This document shows, piece by piece, positions 34,501 to 46,555 of a stretch of DNA of 64,000 nt. A model generated the notes under the pieces. It was not told where the DNA came from, made no database searches, and worked only from the letters and a program-made list of their open reading frames with translations. The stretch is from Chrysoperla carnea (lineage: Eukaryota; Arthropoda; Insecta; Neuroptera; Chrysopidae), in the NCBI RefSeq assembly GCF_905475395.1, contig NC_058339.1, positions 73,250,520 through 73,314,519 on the forward strand, read 5' to 3'. How positions within the stretch are numbered: the stretch's first letter is position 1; each line of letters begins with the position of its first letter. The translations under genes were made by a program, and so were the position numbers.

Positions 34501-37500
34501 AAAAACGAAACCGAAAATTTAGATTATGGTTGGTTATTTAAATAAAAAAGTAAGCTTGTGTTAGTCACATTAACATTAAAAATTACACTGAGTGGTATAA
34601 AAAATGAAATTAATACAAGCTGTCCATGTGAGTGCGACTCTTATGATCCACATCATCAATATATTATATGCAATAATCATAATAATACATAAGAGAGGTA
34701 TCGCAAATGGGTCTCTAGCACATTACGCCGAGGGATCTCTGTGTCCTTGAGAACAATCTGTCACCTGAAGGCGAGAAATGCTATTTTAAGCAGATGAAGC
34801 TATATTCTGTCGATGGCCAGACACCAAGCAGTTAGTTCACAACTTCTCTACCGGGATTTATCCCAGGATTGATGGATCCAAGGTTTTGGGTCCAAACATT
34901 CTAAATCTGACGCCCTGCAGGTTTCAACAGGTGCAAATAAAGTGTATGTCCTCCATATAAGCTCTGCAAGTGGGATCATTAGAGATCTCCATGTTATGAA
35001 GATGATAGTTCAATCTACAATGTCTTCCTGTCCCAGAGCCCCATCATCATTTTCAACTGTGCCCTAGTGAGTTTCAGGCGATCACAGCCGAATGACCTAG
35101 CTGTGGTTATACACAGATTGGCCTTTCGCATTTCCTACGCAAAGTGTCAGTAGGTAATCAAGATGGGCTTCTCGTAGCCATTCCTTGATCCGATAAATTA
35201 CGAAGCATCTTACTATAGGAATGACAGGCTCAGGTGAAAGGGGCGTTTAAGACGCCTCTTTTCGAGCCAACGTGTTCACTGCTTTATTCCTTTTAACGCA
35301 AGAGTCACCCGGTACCCAGATTAGTCTGATTGTGTTATTCAGTGCCAGGCAATTCCATTCCTCGGAGAATTCATAGACTATGCTCGATTGAAATTTTGAT
35401 GCCTCAAGGGCCCGAAGTGCGGCCGGACTATCTAAGAAGATGCTGATATGTGCTCCACTGTAATCTTTCGATTTGCAGATCTGGGTAAATATCAACATGG
35501 CGAAGATTTCTGAAAAATCGTCAACCGTCAACTGGCGTAAAGCGAGTTCGTTATTACCTTTAATTCGCGAAAAATCGTGAACGAGATTATATGCATGTAA
35601 AATGATGTTAATACATTGTGCCCTGACTATATGAAACGTAAACATAAGTTGCAACCCATTGTAAATTTGCATAATATTTGAAATAATGTTCCATTTCCTA
35701 TACCTCTCAGATATGTATTTATTTTATACCCCCTTACCTGAACGTTAGTAAACATTGTGTTTCCTCATCGTTTGATGAATGCTCTTTTTGGCGGCGATTT
35801 ACAATTTTTTGTGGAAATAATGATGGTGACCATACTCTTGCTGTACCATTATTAGCCCAACATTCCGACAAGCTATTTTGTGTGTGTATTCATTGTAATT
35901 AATTAACATCAAACTATTCTCAGACAAACTTGTAAATAGTTTTCTAATGTATCACAAATGTTCATAGTAAATTGAGATATCAGCTTAGGATTGATTACGA
36001 CAAATACATTCGTCTTTGTTTTAAGATGTATTTTCATACTGACGCTGTGTTGGTTTTTCTAATTTATAAAAAGTAATGCGCAAGTACCGTCATTCAACTT
36101 AACACTTTCAATACAGAGTATTTCAAAAATTAATTCAATCAATTTTTTGTTTTCACTTGTTTTTAATGCAATATTTTGAATAATAATATTTATTCAACAG
36201 TTGAATATAAATTTATTTAGATAGTACTGTTAAAATCAATCCTAAGACTAAAAAGCTAAACTAACTTGACGCTCAAATTCGTCGTCAAGCGTCAGCATGA
36301 AAATACTCCTTTATTATAATGTTATTGGGTGTTTAAGTTTAATATAGACATCAGTGATACACTATTTTGTCTTTGAGAATTTAAACATATAAAAACAATT
36401 AATTAGTTATTTCAGTTAATACAATAACAAAAACGCTGTGAATGCTATCCCTTGCGTCATAAAATTCTCGGTACACATAGTGTTTTACAAAAATATCTGT
36501 TTATATACATCCATTAGTGCGTGCTGGGTGTTCCGTTTTCGATATTATTTTTAAATGTGTTGCCATTTTGGTGTTTTGTAATAGAATGTCTGGTATTGTA
36601 GATAAGTGAGAAGTGAAAATATTCAGGTTAACATAAAATACAAGTGTGTGAATGAAGGGTTTCCCCAAGGTTTCCCATTTAGGATGTTATTTTTAATTTA
36701 CCGAAAATCGACACCTTAACTGACAAAACTTTGAATACACTATTTCACAATAATTCCTTGAATGGCATTACCATTCAACAGTCAACAGATGTTAAATCGT
36801 AAGGTCTAGGGCTAGGCGATCTGTTGATTGAACTATCACCTTCATAACATGGGAATCTCTGATGATCCCACTTGTAGAGCCTGTATGGAAGATGACGAAA
36901 CCTCCATACATGTTATTTGCACCTGCAGAAGTCTGCAGAGCATTAAATTAAGAATACTCGGTTTCGAAAACTTGAATCCATCAATCCTGGGAGAGATCCC
37001 GACGGAGAAGCTGTAGACTTTCTGCGTAGCGTCTAGCATCGACACAATCCTATAGCTTCATGCGATTTTAATAACACCTCCTACCCGAAGACGTCTCGTC
37101 TTCGAGTGACAGGTCGTTCTCAGGGATGGCACAGAGTTTTCAGGGAGGGTTTAGGTACTAGGAACCCACTTGCGGTATCCCTCTTTTGTTTTATTATTAT
37201 TATTATTCGATTGCCTAACCGTTCAAATATCAAATATTTCGTCATTTTCATTAACCAAAACGTTGTTATTTGCCACAGTTCAAAATGTAGGACATTGTAG
37301 AACAAAACATCAATTTGGCAGCACATTCAAAAATAAAATCGAAAATAGAAAATACCCTTTATATTGTGACATAAGTTGGTTCAACTTCACGAGTTATTCC
37401 GTAGTCCCGGTGATTCAGTATTTCGAAAACGCAAGGTCTAACAATCGCTTTAATAAAATAAGAAAATAACAGTATAAAGTAAAAACAAATTGAACAATGA

Positions 37501-40500
37501 TGTCACTTACTGTGATTTATCTGATAATAATGATATATGACAATTCCAACCACTTTCCAATCCCATTTTCTCAGAGAAAACACGTGACCGCAACTCATTT
37601 TCTTTACTAAAATGTACAAAACGTATACAGGCACGTTCTAATCGTTCAATTAATTGTACCATATCCGATTGCGCTTGATATTGCATTGTAACCATACCCA
37701 AGAATACTTGATTGCATTGCATTTGAATGCATCCCTCAATATTTGTAATTCTACTGTTTTGATTTTTGGAATTCGTTTCCGTATCCGATGTGTTAAATAT
37801 ATTTAAATTGTCCATGTTGTTATTATTGCCATATAATAACGAATCTATAAACATTTAGTACAATAGAATTATTTATGCCACGAAAACCGCCGATGAAAGG
37901 GTTTCGAAGAAATATGTTACATATATTCTCGTAAGCATGCAAGAGGCGAGATGTAGAATACCCGCCCTGGTCACTGGGTATCTCGGGGACCATTTTTGTT
38001 GTGATTTCGAGTACAGGGGTTCAGTCCATCGATATTTAGTTTCCAATTTTCCCAGATTTTCATTTTTCCCTCATCACTTTTGTTTACAAAGCCCTCGCGA
38101 ATCGAATCCAAAAAACCACATCTCGATCCTTCTTACTGCTCACAAAATTGACAGTTGACCCGTTTTTAGTGCTTTATTTCTTTGTCTATATATTTATTTC
38201 TTAATGATATAATAAAAGAATACATACCTGTTGAATGAAAATGATTTAAAATCCCTTTTAAATGGGATGCGCCTGCGCCATAATAATACTGATCATCATT
38301 ATATTCATCATTAATCAAATGTTTATTGATTAAATGATGATGTTGTGTTGGTAAATGACCGATGTACGGTGCTCGTGAAATATGATAATTTTGTAATTGC
38401 AACGATGTATGATGTAATTTACTATTTGATGGTAATTCAAAATATAATTGTGATAATTTATTATCAATTAACGCACACGAATGATTATTATAAATGGGAC
38501 GATATCCAAATGCGGTACAATACGATGTTAAACTTGTACGTGAATAAAAATCGGTAATTTTTTTACGATCCGCTGATGTAAGAGGTTGTAAATCGTAACC
38601 GTTCCAATAATCGATACATGAATCTAAAATGATGTCAGCTGTACCTTGTGAAAATAATTGATACGATTCAATATTACATTCTTTAACAATAACGGCGACC
38701 ATATGTGGAAATGGAAATTTCAATTTTGTTGTTAGATGTAACGCTTTGGCAAGTTTATCTTTACGGACCATATCGGATTGCTTAGAAAAAAAATAAACGA
38801 TAATAATTATTAGGAATACATGATATCTTAAAACGATTCAAGAGACATTCCAGGCAAATGTGAAGTCGACAAGCTTGCTAGAAATGGCACAAGACTGCCG
38901 GATATAAGCATCCCCTGATAAAGTTGTATTCAGGATTCGTAAATTTCGGAATCACCATGTTATTTTTGTCTGCTAAACGGTGATAATTTCTATAAAATGT
39001 TCACAAAACAGCCTCTTTTCATTTGAACAAGGCATTTAAGAAGTGAATCCCTTAATTATTTTAAGAAAGAATATGTTTATTTATTTTAAATCCGAAATTT
39101 ACGATTCATGAATCCAATTTTTTTATCAAGGATCAATACGCATGCGGGAGTTTCGTTTACGAACTGAAAACTGCTCCTGAATGAGGATATCTTAAAAAAG
39201 GGTAAATCTTAGATGGAGGGAGAAACGCACTTATGATACTTCAAGACATATGTGTTCGGAGTACAATCGTTGGCGTTCAGTATATTTTATATCGCTTTAA
39301 AAGGCTTCTATAAGCAAAATTGTTGCGGATGTTATAGGACACTGGCTAGCGGCAGGCAAGCTGAATGACTGGGCCTACCAGTGCATCACGATTATTTCAG
39401 GAGCTGTCGCAGGGGGGGAGGAGGAAGAAACGATGTCTCATCTTCTCTGTCAAAGTGTCAATATCTAGCTCTGGTCATAAAGAAATGGACTCACTTGAGT
39501 CAGTCTTACTTTGACGACCTCTCCGATCTGAAGTCCATTAAGGTCAAAGCACTTCTGCTGTTTTTAAACAGTTCCAAATGGTTCATGGAGTAGTGGCCAG
39601 GGATGAGCCAACACTTATTCAATATCACAACGGACCCTATGGTCTAAGTGTGTCCCATCCCCCAGGACAGCCACTTTAACCTAACCTAGCCTAAGTGATA
39701 GAGCAGATAAAACATTTTCCACTAAAGAAGCTCCAAAAAATGTCGCAAACATTCTGTATATTTACTTTTGGTTATGGAAAGAATCGGTATACTCACCAAA
39801 TGTCTAAATGTAGATATTTGTTCTTCTAATGTAAAAATATTTTTAGCTGTTGGCTCAACAAAGCCGATTTGCTTCGATAGCTCACACAAACAACGTCGAT
39901 TTGCTACAGGTACTAAATTTTCATTGTACATGGCTTCACATGTGATATGTGAACAAAATCTGCTATAACTTTCCTAAAAAATTTAATTTTTTTACTGATC
40001 GTAAAATAATTTCCCATTTAAACTTTTTTTTATGGCCTAAGAAACGACTACTCGAGCACCTCTATGTCTCAATGTCTGATCCAGATATAGTTATAAAATT
40101 TTCGAGCGATCGTATTCTGAGATTCTAATTTCTGAAACGTCCTGTCATTATACCTGAGTATCCATATTGCATGTATTTAATAAAATTGCTAGGCCAATTG
40201 GTTTTAACGATGATAAATGTTGATTCCAATCGTGATCGTCAAATTCTAATTTAAACGGTACATTTTGATTGTGTGTTAAATCTAAAACTTCGGCTACTGA
40301 TTCATTGATCATATTATCACTGTAACGATTATGATGTTTGGAAGCACTACGATCGCGATTAAACGATTTATTCTTTTTTAATTTCATTGTTGTAGTCGTT
40401 GCTGTTGTTTTATTGCTATAAATTGTTGTTTCGTCATCAACCAATATCGATTCTTCGTTCTCATTCTCATTGTTCTCATGATTTAATGTATTTATACTGA

Positions 40501-43500
40501 AAAATACGTCAAAAAAATCAACTCAATTCAGAGGGACTGTAAAACCTTAAGCGCAAAACAACATGATATTTCCACATTAAAAAGGAGGCAAGATGTTCCA
40601 AAGCTTACATTTCCTCAAGAAGATACTTCATTGACAATAGTTATAATAATAACAGATAAGAAGAATACCGCAAATGGGTCCCTGGCACCTAGACCAAAGA
40701 GTCCTCTGTACCCTACTTGAGAACAATCAATCACCCGAAGGCGAGACGTCTCCGGGTATTGAGATACTAGTTTAAGCAGATGAAGTTATAGGATACTATT
40801 GAGGCCAGACGCAGACAGTTCACAGCTTCTCCGCCAGGATTTCACTCAAGATAGATGGGTCCAAAGTTTCAGACCCAAACATTCTAAACCTGACGCCTTG
40901 TACGTTGCTGCAGGTGCAAATAACATGTATGGAGATTTCATCGTCCTTCATACAGACCATCAATCGACAGTGTCCTGTCAATAAGAGTCCCACCATCCTT
41001 TTCTGTGCTCTAGTGAGTTTCAGGCGAGCACAGTCGAATGGCTTAGCTGTGGTTATACACAGTTTTTTCTGTAGCATACCCTGTGCAAAATCCCAGTAAT
41101 CAAGATGGACTTGTCCAAGCCATTCCTTGATTCGGTAAATTACGGAGCATCTATTTTGCTATGGGATTGACAGGCTCAGGCGAAAAGAGCGTTTGAAACA
41201 ATTCTTCTCGTGCTAATGAGTGGCCCGGTACCCATATCAGTCTTACTGTGTTATTTAATGCCAGGTGTATTCATAGATTATTCTCGATTGGAATCTGTAC
41301 GCCGCAAGTGCTCGAAATTCGGCCTAACTACATGAGAAGATGCTGATATGTGCTCCACTGTAACATTTCGTGTCTGGGAGATCTGGACCCCTCTCAACAT
41401 GTCATTGACAATACACTCCCCTCCCCCCCCGGCACCCAATTTGATTTGATGGGGCTGTAGAGATGCACAACCTTCAAAAATTTCGAGAAACACGATATTT
41501 TGACGTAAAGAAAGGGGAAGGAGGCTGTAAAGTTCGAAAAACCCTTCCGTACGACCAACTTCATACATATTTCCATCTCTCTAGCCAATTTGGTTGGTTT
41601 TTACAGGTACGCATAAACGCTTTAAAAGTGGTTAAAAATAAAACCACCAACCCCCATATTTAAATATTCCCTGAGAAGGGAGCGGTTCTGCTAATATTCG
41701 ATACGATGCTTAAGTTTATATATTTGTGGAAAATATAACTAAAAATCTGTATGCCCCGGGATTAAAACTTACCTTGACGATTGTGAAACATTTTCGTTGT
41801 TTTTCAAAAAAAATATTTTTTCAGCTGTTGGATTAGGCCATGATAAAATTCCTTTTTTATCTATTACGCAAAGCGCCTGAAATTATATTTAGTACATTAA
41901 GAAATAAAAAAAATTGATTGTGAAGTCCGGTTCCATCATGTTCAGTTAACTTTTCTAGCCCCTCCGTTAATTAACCCTCGTGAATTTATTGGAAACTGCT
42001 CCTGGTCGGTTGACAATAATCAACCAGTGAGGTAAATTTTAATAAAATAACCAAAGCTGATGAAACCGAGCCTAAAAATTGAAACTAACCGACAACTGTG
42101 CAAATACATGCAAAATATTCGCTGAACGAGTCATCATTAATTCTTTTCCAGTCACAATATTTATAAAAATATCCCATACTTCACTCCAACGATATTTAAA
42201 ATCAATATCTGCTTCCGATAATGATTCGGGCTCAGTAAAATGATCTGATTCAATTTTTAATGGTATCTTTGATGTGTTATTAAAAAATGCTTTAAATCTA
42301 AAAAAATATTGAATCTCTTAAAAGGTATGCCCTAAACATATTGACTTTAAATTTTGAGAATAGAGAATTAATTTTAAAAAACCATCGATAAAATAACATT
42401 TGTTAACTTCAATTCTAAATTATTAGGCAGGCAATTTTTCTAGATACTAATTTCACGAATATGGGGCTGATACTTGAAAACCATAAACCAGATCGCATTT
42501 TAACCCATGGCATCGTTTTCGCTGGGTCTAATTTAGGTTAAATCCATGTTTTTATTAAAATAGGAAATATATTTTTCGAATTTTTATGATTTTTTAAGGG
42601 GTACCCCTTTGAAAAAATTCGAATAATCGAAAAATTTGTATTGCTTCCGATCTTTATGAAAATCATATTCTACGGTTATTTTGACCCAAATATTACAAAA
42701 ATCGTGCTCATTTTTATGCCCGAACTATAAATTTCAAATTAAGACACTTTTCAAAAGTGGGTGTAATACCCTAAAATATTTACCTTGCAAGACCCAATAT
42801 ATTAAAACCAATCCAAAATATTGGAAATATAATCGGTAACAATGGTAACGTAATTAATATTGGATCTAATAAAAATAATTGTATCCAATAATTACTATCA
42901 ATGGTTTCTTGACTCTCTTCCATTGATAAATATGAAAATTTCAAAAAATTTATAAAGATTGATAAACAATATAAGGTGAAATACAGATAAAACGATACAC
43001 ATTTATCAAATAAAAAGTATCGATCATTATCGAATTGTGAGATTGGTCGATTTAGTGCCCGCTCTAACGCAATATTTAAATTATTTAAATATGGTGTCTC
43101 ACGTAATATGTATAATTGATTTTTAAGCGGTTTCTTTGATTTTGGTATTGAAAATATTTCATTGGCGTATGGCAACGTTGGTCCATAAATCTCTCTTTGA
43201 CGTAATATTAAACAATCAGCTTTTTTATCCAAAGCTTCGCATAGACCAGGGCTTAACTGACCTAAAAAAATTCAAAAAATTAAATTCCGATATATTAAAA
43301 TGAAGCATAAATTTTTTTGTAATAGTATCAGGCCCTTCTCCCCTTTGAGCACTGTGGGTAAGTGGATAGGGCCCCACAATTCAAGGAACCCTAAAATTCT
43401 TAAACTAATGTCAAAAGAGATAAAGATAACGTGTTAAAAAAGAGTCGATTTGAGGGGGCTGGATCATAATAAGAAGGTCTTCGCGAATTGAAGATTGGCT

Positions 43501-45693
43501 CGACCCCAAAAAACTCCCTCGAATATTTTATAGCATAAGGGCCCCATGAATCTAAAGTGTACAGGTCGTCAATCATTCCAGAAAAGATTGAAATTCTAAT
43601 ATCCTATATAAAATTGTTTTTCTCCTGTTAATATCAAAACATGGCATTCTGTTAATATCAAAACTTCGGTTCCTTCTCCTTGTATGGGGCCATTATCATA
43701 AAAATTTGTCTTTCCTCCCTATTTTTTTAGTCATTATTAATCAACTTGATGTCCATTTCCCACAAATTTGTATTTTTTTCCGAATGCTACGCGCTCTTTC
43801 CATCCCCGAGTAAAGACTGTCCGGTCAATTACATTCCAATTAGTTTCAGCCAAATAAAGTTGAAGAATTTGTCTATGATCAAGTTTTGAAACCTCACGGA
43901 GCATTTTGCTAAGAGATTCGCAGACCAGAATGATCAAGTACCCAGGTCACCCAGATACATGTTTATTCCATCTGGAAACCTTAATTGAACCTAAATTGAT
44001 GCGCGAACTATCAAAAAATGCTAATTTTATTTCATTGTATTTTTTTTTTTTTTTTTTTGTTGCAAATTTAGACACCTCTCAATAGAAGTAGATATTTGAA
44101 CATTACTCAACAGGGAAATTTGAAGAAAATTTGGTAACTCTGATCTAATCCGCGACGTGTAATTATTCATTCTAGGATTATTAAATACAAAGCTGGTGAG
44201 GATTCCAAAAATAATAAAGAAAGAAACTCTTTATTCCCCCTTCTTCAAACAGTTCATTTCTTTATTCATAGGTAAAAATATAGAAGGCAGGGAATCTAAT
44301 CGAACAATATAATCCCCCCCCCCAATCCCGGTCTTTGTGTACTTACCAGGTCGAATTACAATAATATCATCTTTAACCAATAACGCCCATGGTAAATTTA
44401 CTAAAACACCATCTCGATAGACCCACTGTAATGTAACACATGGTGAAAATGGGGTGCATAAATGTGGATAATTTTCTGGACTCCATTTAACATTTTTAAT
44501 AGCTAATTTTAATGTTGCTAATATTGCTTGAACTCTCTTTGGCATCTCATTATGTCGTAATCGGTTTTCAATACCCACTAATATTATATTGATCATTAAT
44601 ATAATTAATAAAATAATTGAACTTATTAATAATTCATAATTTATATCATAATTAATTGCTATTGGTAAATTTAATATTATTATTGTAAACAATAATAAAA
44701 TGGCAGATACTATGTTGAAAGTTGTGTACGGGCTTTTGTAATGAAATGCATCGTGAAGCCATTGTTTTAATTGCCTAGAAAACAAATTTTATAATCAAGC
44801 CAAACATTTAGAAAAGTTCCGTGTTAAAAATTTTTATATGATTTGATAAAACATATGGCGATATTGCAAATTATGGCTGCTTTTTAATAATTTAAAAATC
44901 GATTTTGTTGATAGCCTTTTTTTTTGGATTTTGGAATATACCTAGTGTCGGATTCATTCATGTCTGTGTTTTAGACTTCGAAAATCAAATTGGGGGTCTT
45001 CCCCTTATGTGGGATGTGTAAAAATTTCTCTTCCCTCCCTATTTTATTTTATTTTTAGTCTTCGTAAATCGACTTTTCTCATAAAAAATTTGTCTTCCTC
45101 CTTATTTTTTTTTTTCACTTCGTAAATCAACGTGGCGTCTTTCAAAAATAATTTTTGCCCCCGAGATCCCTAGGCTGTTGTCAACTCTACCTACTAGACA
45201 ATCCGATCCTGGATATATCAACCGATAATATGCGTTTTATTAAGTTTCGGGGCATTCTATTAGCGATCTAAGTTTGTTTAATACATCTGTGGTTTTATTT
45301 AAATACCCCACTATATTTTATATTTAAGTACTAGTTTATTGTTTTAATAAGATTTGTAAGAATTTTTTCAAAAGTTTATAAATTTAATTGTTATATGTAA
45401 TATATTTGCATTTACAGATTGGATATTTTTTAAATAAAGAAAATTAAAAATTTATCTTTCCTGTGTACTTTTGCGTGTTGGCGCTAAATTTGGATCTGCA
45501 CATTACGAATCACCCTTAATTTAAATAGGAAATTTCGCCTAAAGTTGGCTAATTTGAAAGCTTTGATGAACACAAATGTTTACCTGTCCTTATTTTGATC
45601 TTTATAATTGTTTAATGCCGTTTCGATTTCATCATGTAAACGATTTAAAGCATCATATGTAGACAAACCACTAGGGACTGCGGATGCCGCCAT
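28505..45693 (-). CDS. TMEM94: TMEM94, P-type-ATPase-like ER membrane protein
   Basis: TMEM94 is a multipass protein related to P-type ATPases and reported to act in ER magnesium uptake. Eighteen exons (transcript order): 45584-45693, 44347-44774, 42784-43261, 42090-42297, 41773-41876, 40154-40496, 39797-39973, 38228-38780, 37511-37844, 35738-35872, 34181-34490, 33242-33450, 32653-32899, 32270-32443, 30511-30763, 29857-29950, 29390-29554, 28505-28577. Phases all agree; 1464 residues. Seen: GLSTYDALNRLHDEIE at the start, paired membrane segments in exons 2 and 3, VIDKKGILSWPNPTAEKIFF (DKKG where ATPases have DKTG), EVLDLTHNQ, HLSSLKPIGLAILLNTCN, CIRFVHFSKENELRSRVF, EKMGLESGWNCHISL, NRAKLPRGIENIRPHLESID, membrane segments in exons 13-17, and a KLGMNSPF C-terminus. 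It is longer than the human protein, partly through N-rich and H-rich insertions in exons 6, 8 and 9. Confidence 0.94.
28770..29290. repeat. Dispersed repeat, related to 43455-43650
   Basis: Shared blocks with the copy at 43455-43650: GGATCATAATAA, GGTCT.CGCG.ATT.AAGATTG, ATATTTTATAG.ATAAGGGCC, CAATCATTCCAGAAAA, and CCTGTTAATATCAAAACATG. A third, partial module follows at 29120-29290 (CTCCACAGATTGAAGATTG, AAGGCCCCATGA). The first copy lies 3' of TMEM94's penultimate exon and spans its last intron. Confidence 0.6.
31421..31899 (-). repeat. Interspersed repeat A, copy 6
   Basis: Nearly full-length reverse copy in a TMEM94 intron. It starts TACCATGCATATATG and TGCAAGGTATACTAAG, has GGGTCCGTAGGACCC and GTTAGAGATAGAACAAAAG, and ends TTAATTCAGTCAACTGTTTG with TTTCACTTG. 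Confidence 0.85.
32987..33208. mobile_element. Small MITE with CCCTGGTGGAAAAA ends, copy 2
   Basis: Same termini and interior (AACGTTGAGAAATTCAGAG, GTCTTAG.AACTCT) as the copy at 8313-8513. It lies in the TMEM94 intron between exons 12 and 13. Confidence 0.8.
34655..35690 (-). mobile_element. Decayed non-LTR retrotransposon 3' end with RNase H
   Basis: Minus-strand frame 35247-35672 shows an RNase H domain: DYSGAHISIFLDSPAALRAL and LNNTIRLIWVPGDSCVKRN. Intact relatives usually read WVPGHSG..GNE.AD; here H, E and the last D are changed, so the enzyme is dead. Downstream (toward 34655) the frame is broken, with a zinc-knuckle-like region and a tail rich in ATAATAATA. The copy is inserted in TMEM94 intron 10. 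Confidence 0.75.
36100..36166 (-). repeat. End fragment of interspersed repeat A
   Basis: Only the terminal block is present (TTCAAAAATTAATTCAATCAA, then TTTGTTTTCACTTGTTTTTA). It lies in a TMEM94 intron. Confidence 0.6.
36780..37200 (+). mobile_element. Non-LTR retrotransposon 3' end, plus orientation
   Basis: The plus frame encodes a zinc-knuckle-like run (CRACMEDDETSIHVICTC) typical of the end of LINE ORF2, followed by untranslated sequence with CGAAGACGTCTCGTCTTCG and a TTATTATTATTATT tail. It is the same family as the minus copies at 34655, 40610 and 62005. Confidence 0.65.
39240..39695 (+). mobile_element. Second retrotransposon family 3' end with CCTAA-type tail
   Basis: The decayed frame has GGEEEETMSHLLCQ (a knuckle remnant) and DDLSDLKSIKVKALLLFLNS, and ends AGGACAGCCACTTTAACC followed by CTAACCTAGCCTAA. 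A reverse copy at 50915-51440 has the same blocks. Both lie in introns. Confidence 0.6.
40610..41400 (-). mobile_element. Retrotransposon 3' end, minus orientation
   Basis: It shares CACCTAGACCAAAGAG, CCGAAGGCGAGACGTCTCC, GTGAGTTTCAGGCGAGCACAG, GGTTATACACAG and GATGCTGATATGTGCTCCAC with the copies at 34655 and 62005. The frame is broken. It lies in a TMEM94 intron. Confidence 0.65.
43455..43650. repeat. Dispersed repeat, second copy of the 28770 family
   Basis: It shares GGATCATAATAA, AATATTTTATAGCATAAGGGC and CTCCTGTTAATATCAAAAC with 28770-28970. It lies in a TMEM94 intron. Confidence 0.55.
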
Positions 45694-46555
45694 TCCTCTA
45701 CTAAAATCCACAATCTCCCACACTCCATATACACGTATTAATTAATTTTTCTGGCAAAATAAGAATTAATAGTGTTTATAACAATTACGAAACAATATAT
45801 TTGGGGATATTAAAAATCAAGAAATTTATTTTCAAAATAAGTTTATTAATACAATTTTCAAAAATTACATGAGAAAATTAGTGATGAGAATTTCAATTCA
45901 AAACAAATTTTTATCAAATGTAACAGCGAAACCTATAACTCTCTTATTTATTCAAGTATATGTTAATTTTATTTGGCAATAAATTTAATTTATTAAATGA
46001 ATTCGTCATAATTATTACAATTTTAATGGGGAAAATCCGCGAAAAATTATACTTTACTTTCACTGATAACAATACGTTTATCTTTATGGAAATGATTAAA
46101 TACCGTTAATAGTCGATCAATCTGTAGTATTAATTTACAGATAATAGATACGTAATAAAACAAATAATCACAATATTCACGAGATAAAATTATCTTCAAT
46201 GCCATTCAAAGCAACATTATTATTATTATTTTTAATAAATATTAATATTAAATAACAAAAAAATTAATAGTTAGTTAATCAAATATAACCAATTGATTGA
46301 ATTCGGCAAAATTAGTGTTGTTTTGTTGATTTAATTAATATTAAAAACTAAACTACTTAAATAAAAAGAAAGATTACAAAACAATAATTAATTAATACAT
46401 TTTTATCAAATAAAAAATAATAAATTATCTACAATTAATTAAATAGAAATACAAATAATAAAAAAACGTTTTTTGATAAGTATCTTTCTAAATGCATATA
46501 CAACAAGTGAGACGTTTTTAAAAAAAAAAGTTCAAAAACAACATTCAAATCGAAA
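45694..46555. promoter_or_regulatory. Head-to-head promoter interval of TMEM94 and BRAT1
   Basis: TMEM94 starts leftward at 45693 and BRAT1 rightward at 46556, leaving about 860 bp. The interval is very AT-rich, contains runs of AATTAATTAA-type sequence, and holds no recognisable repeat or exon. I could not assign a TATA box or initiator with confidence. A shared bidirectional promoter is an inference from the arrangement. Confidence 0.4.

Noticed and set aside
37120-37326. Several overlapping short frames around 37106-37469 on both strands.
   Set aside because: They sit on the retrotransposon 3' tail and its flank next to a TMEM94 exon; none has coding character.
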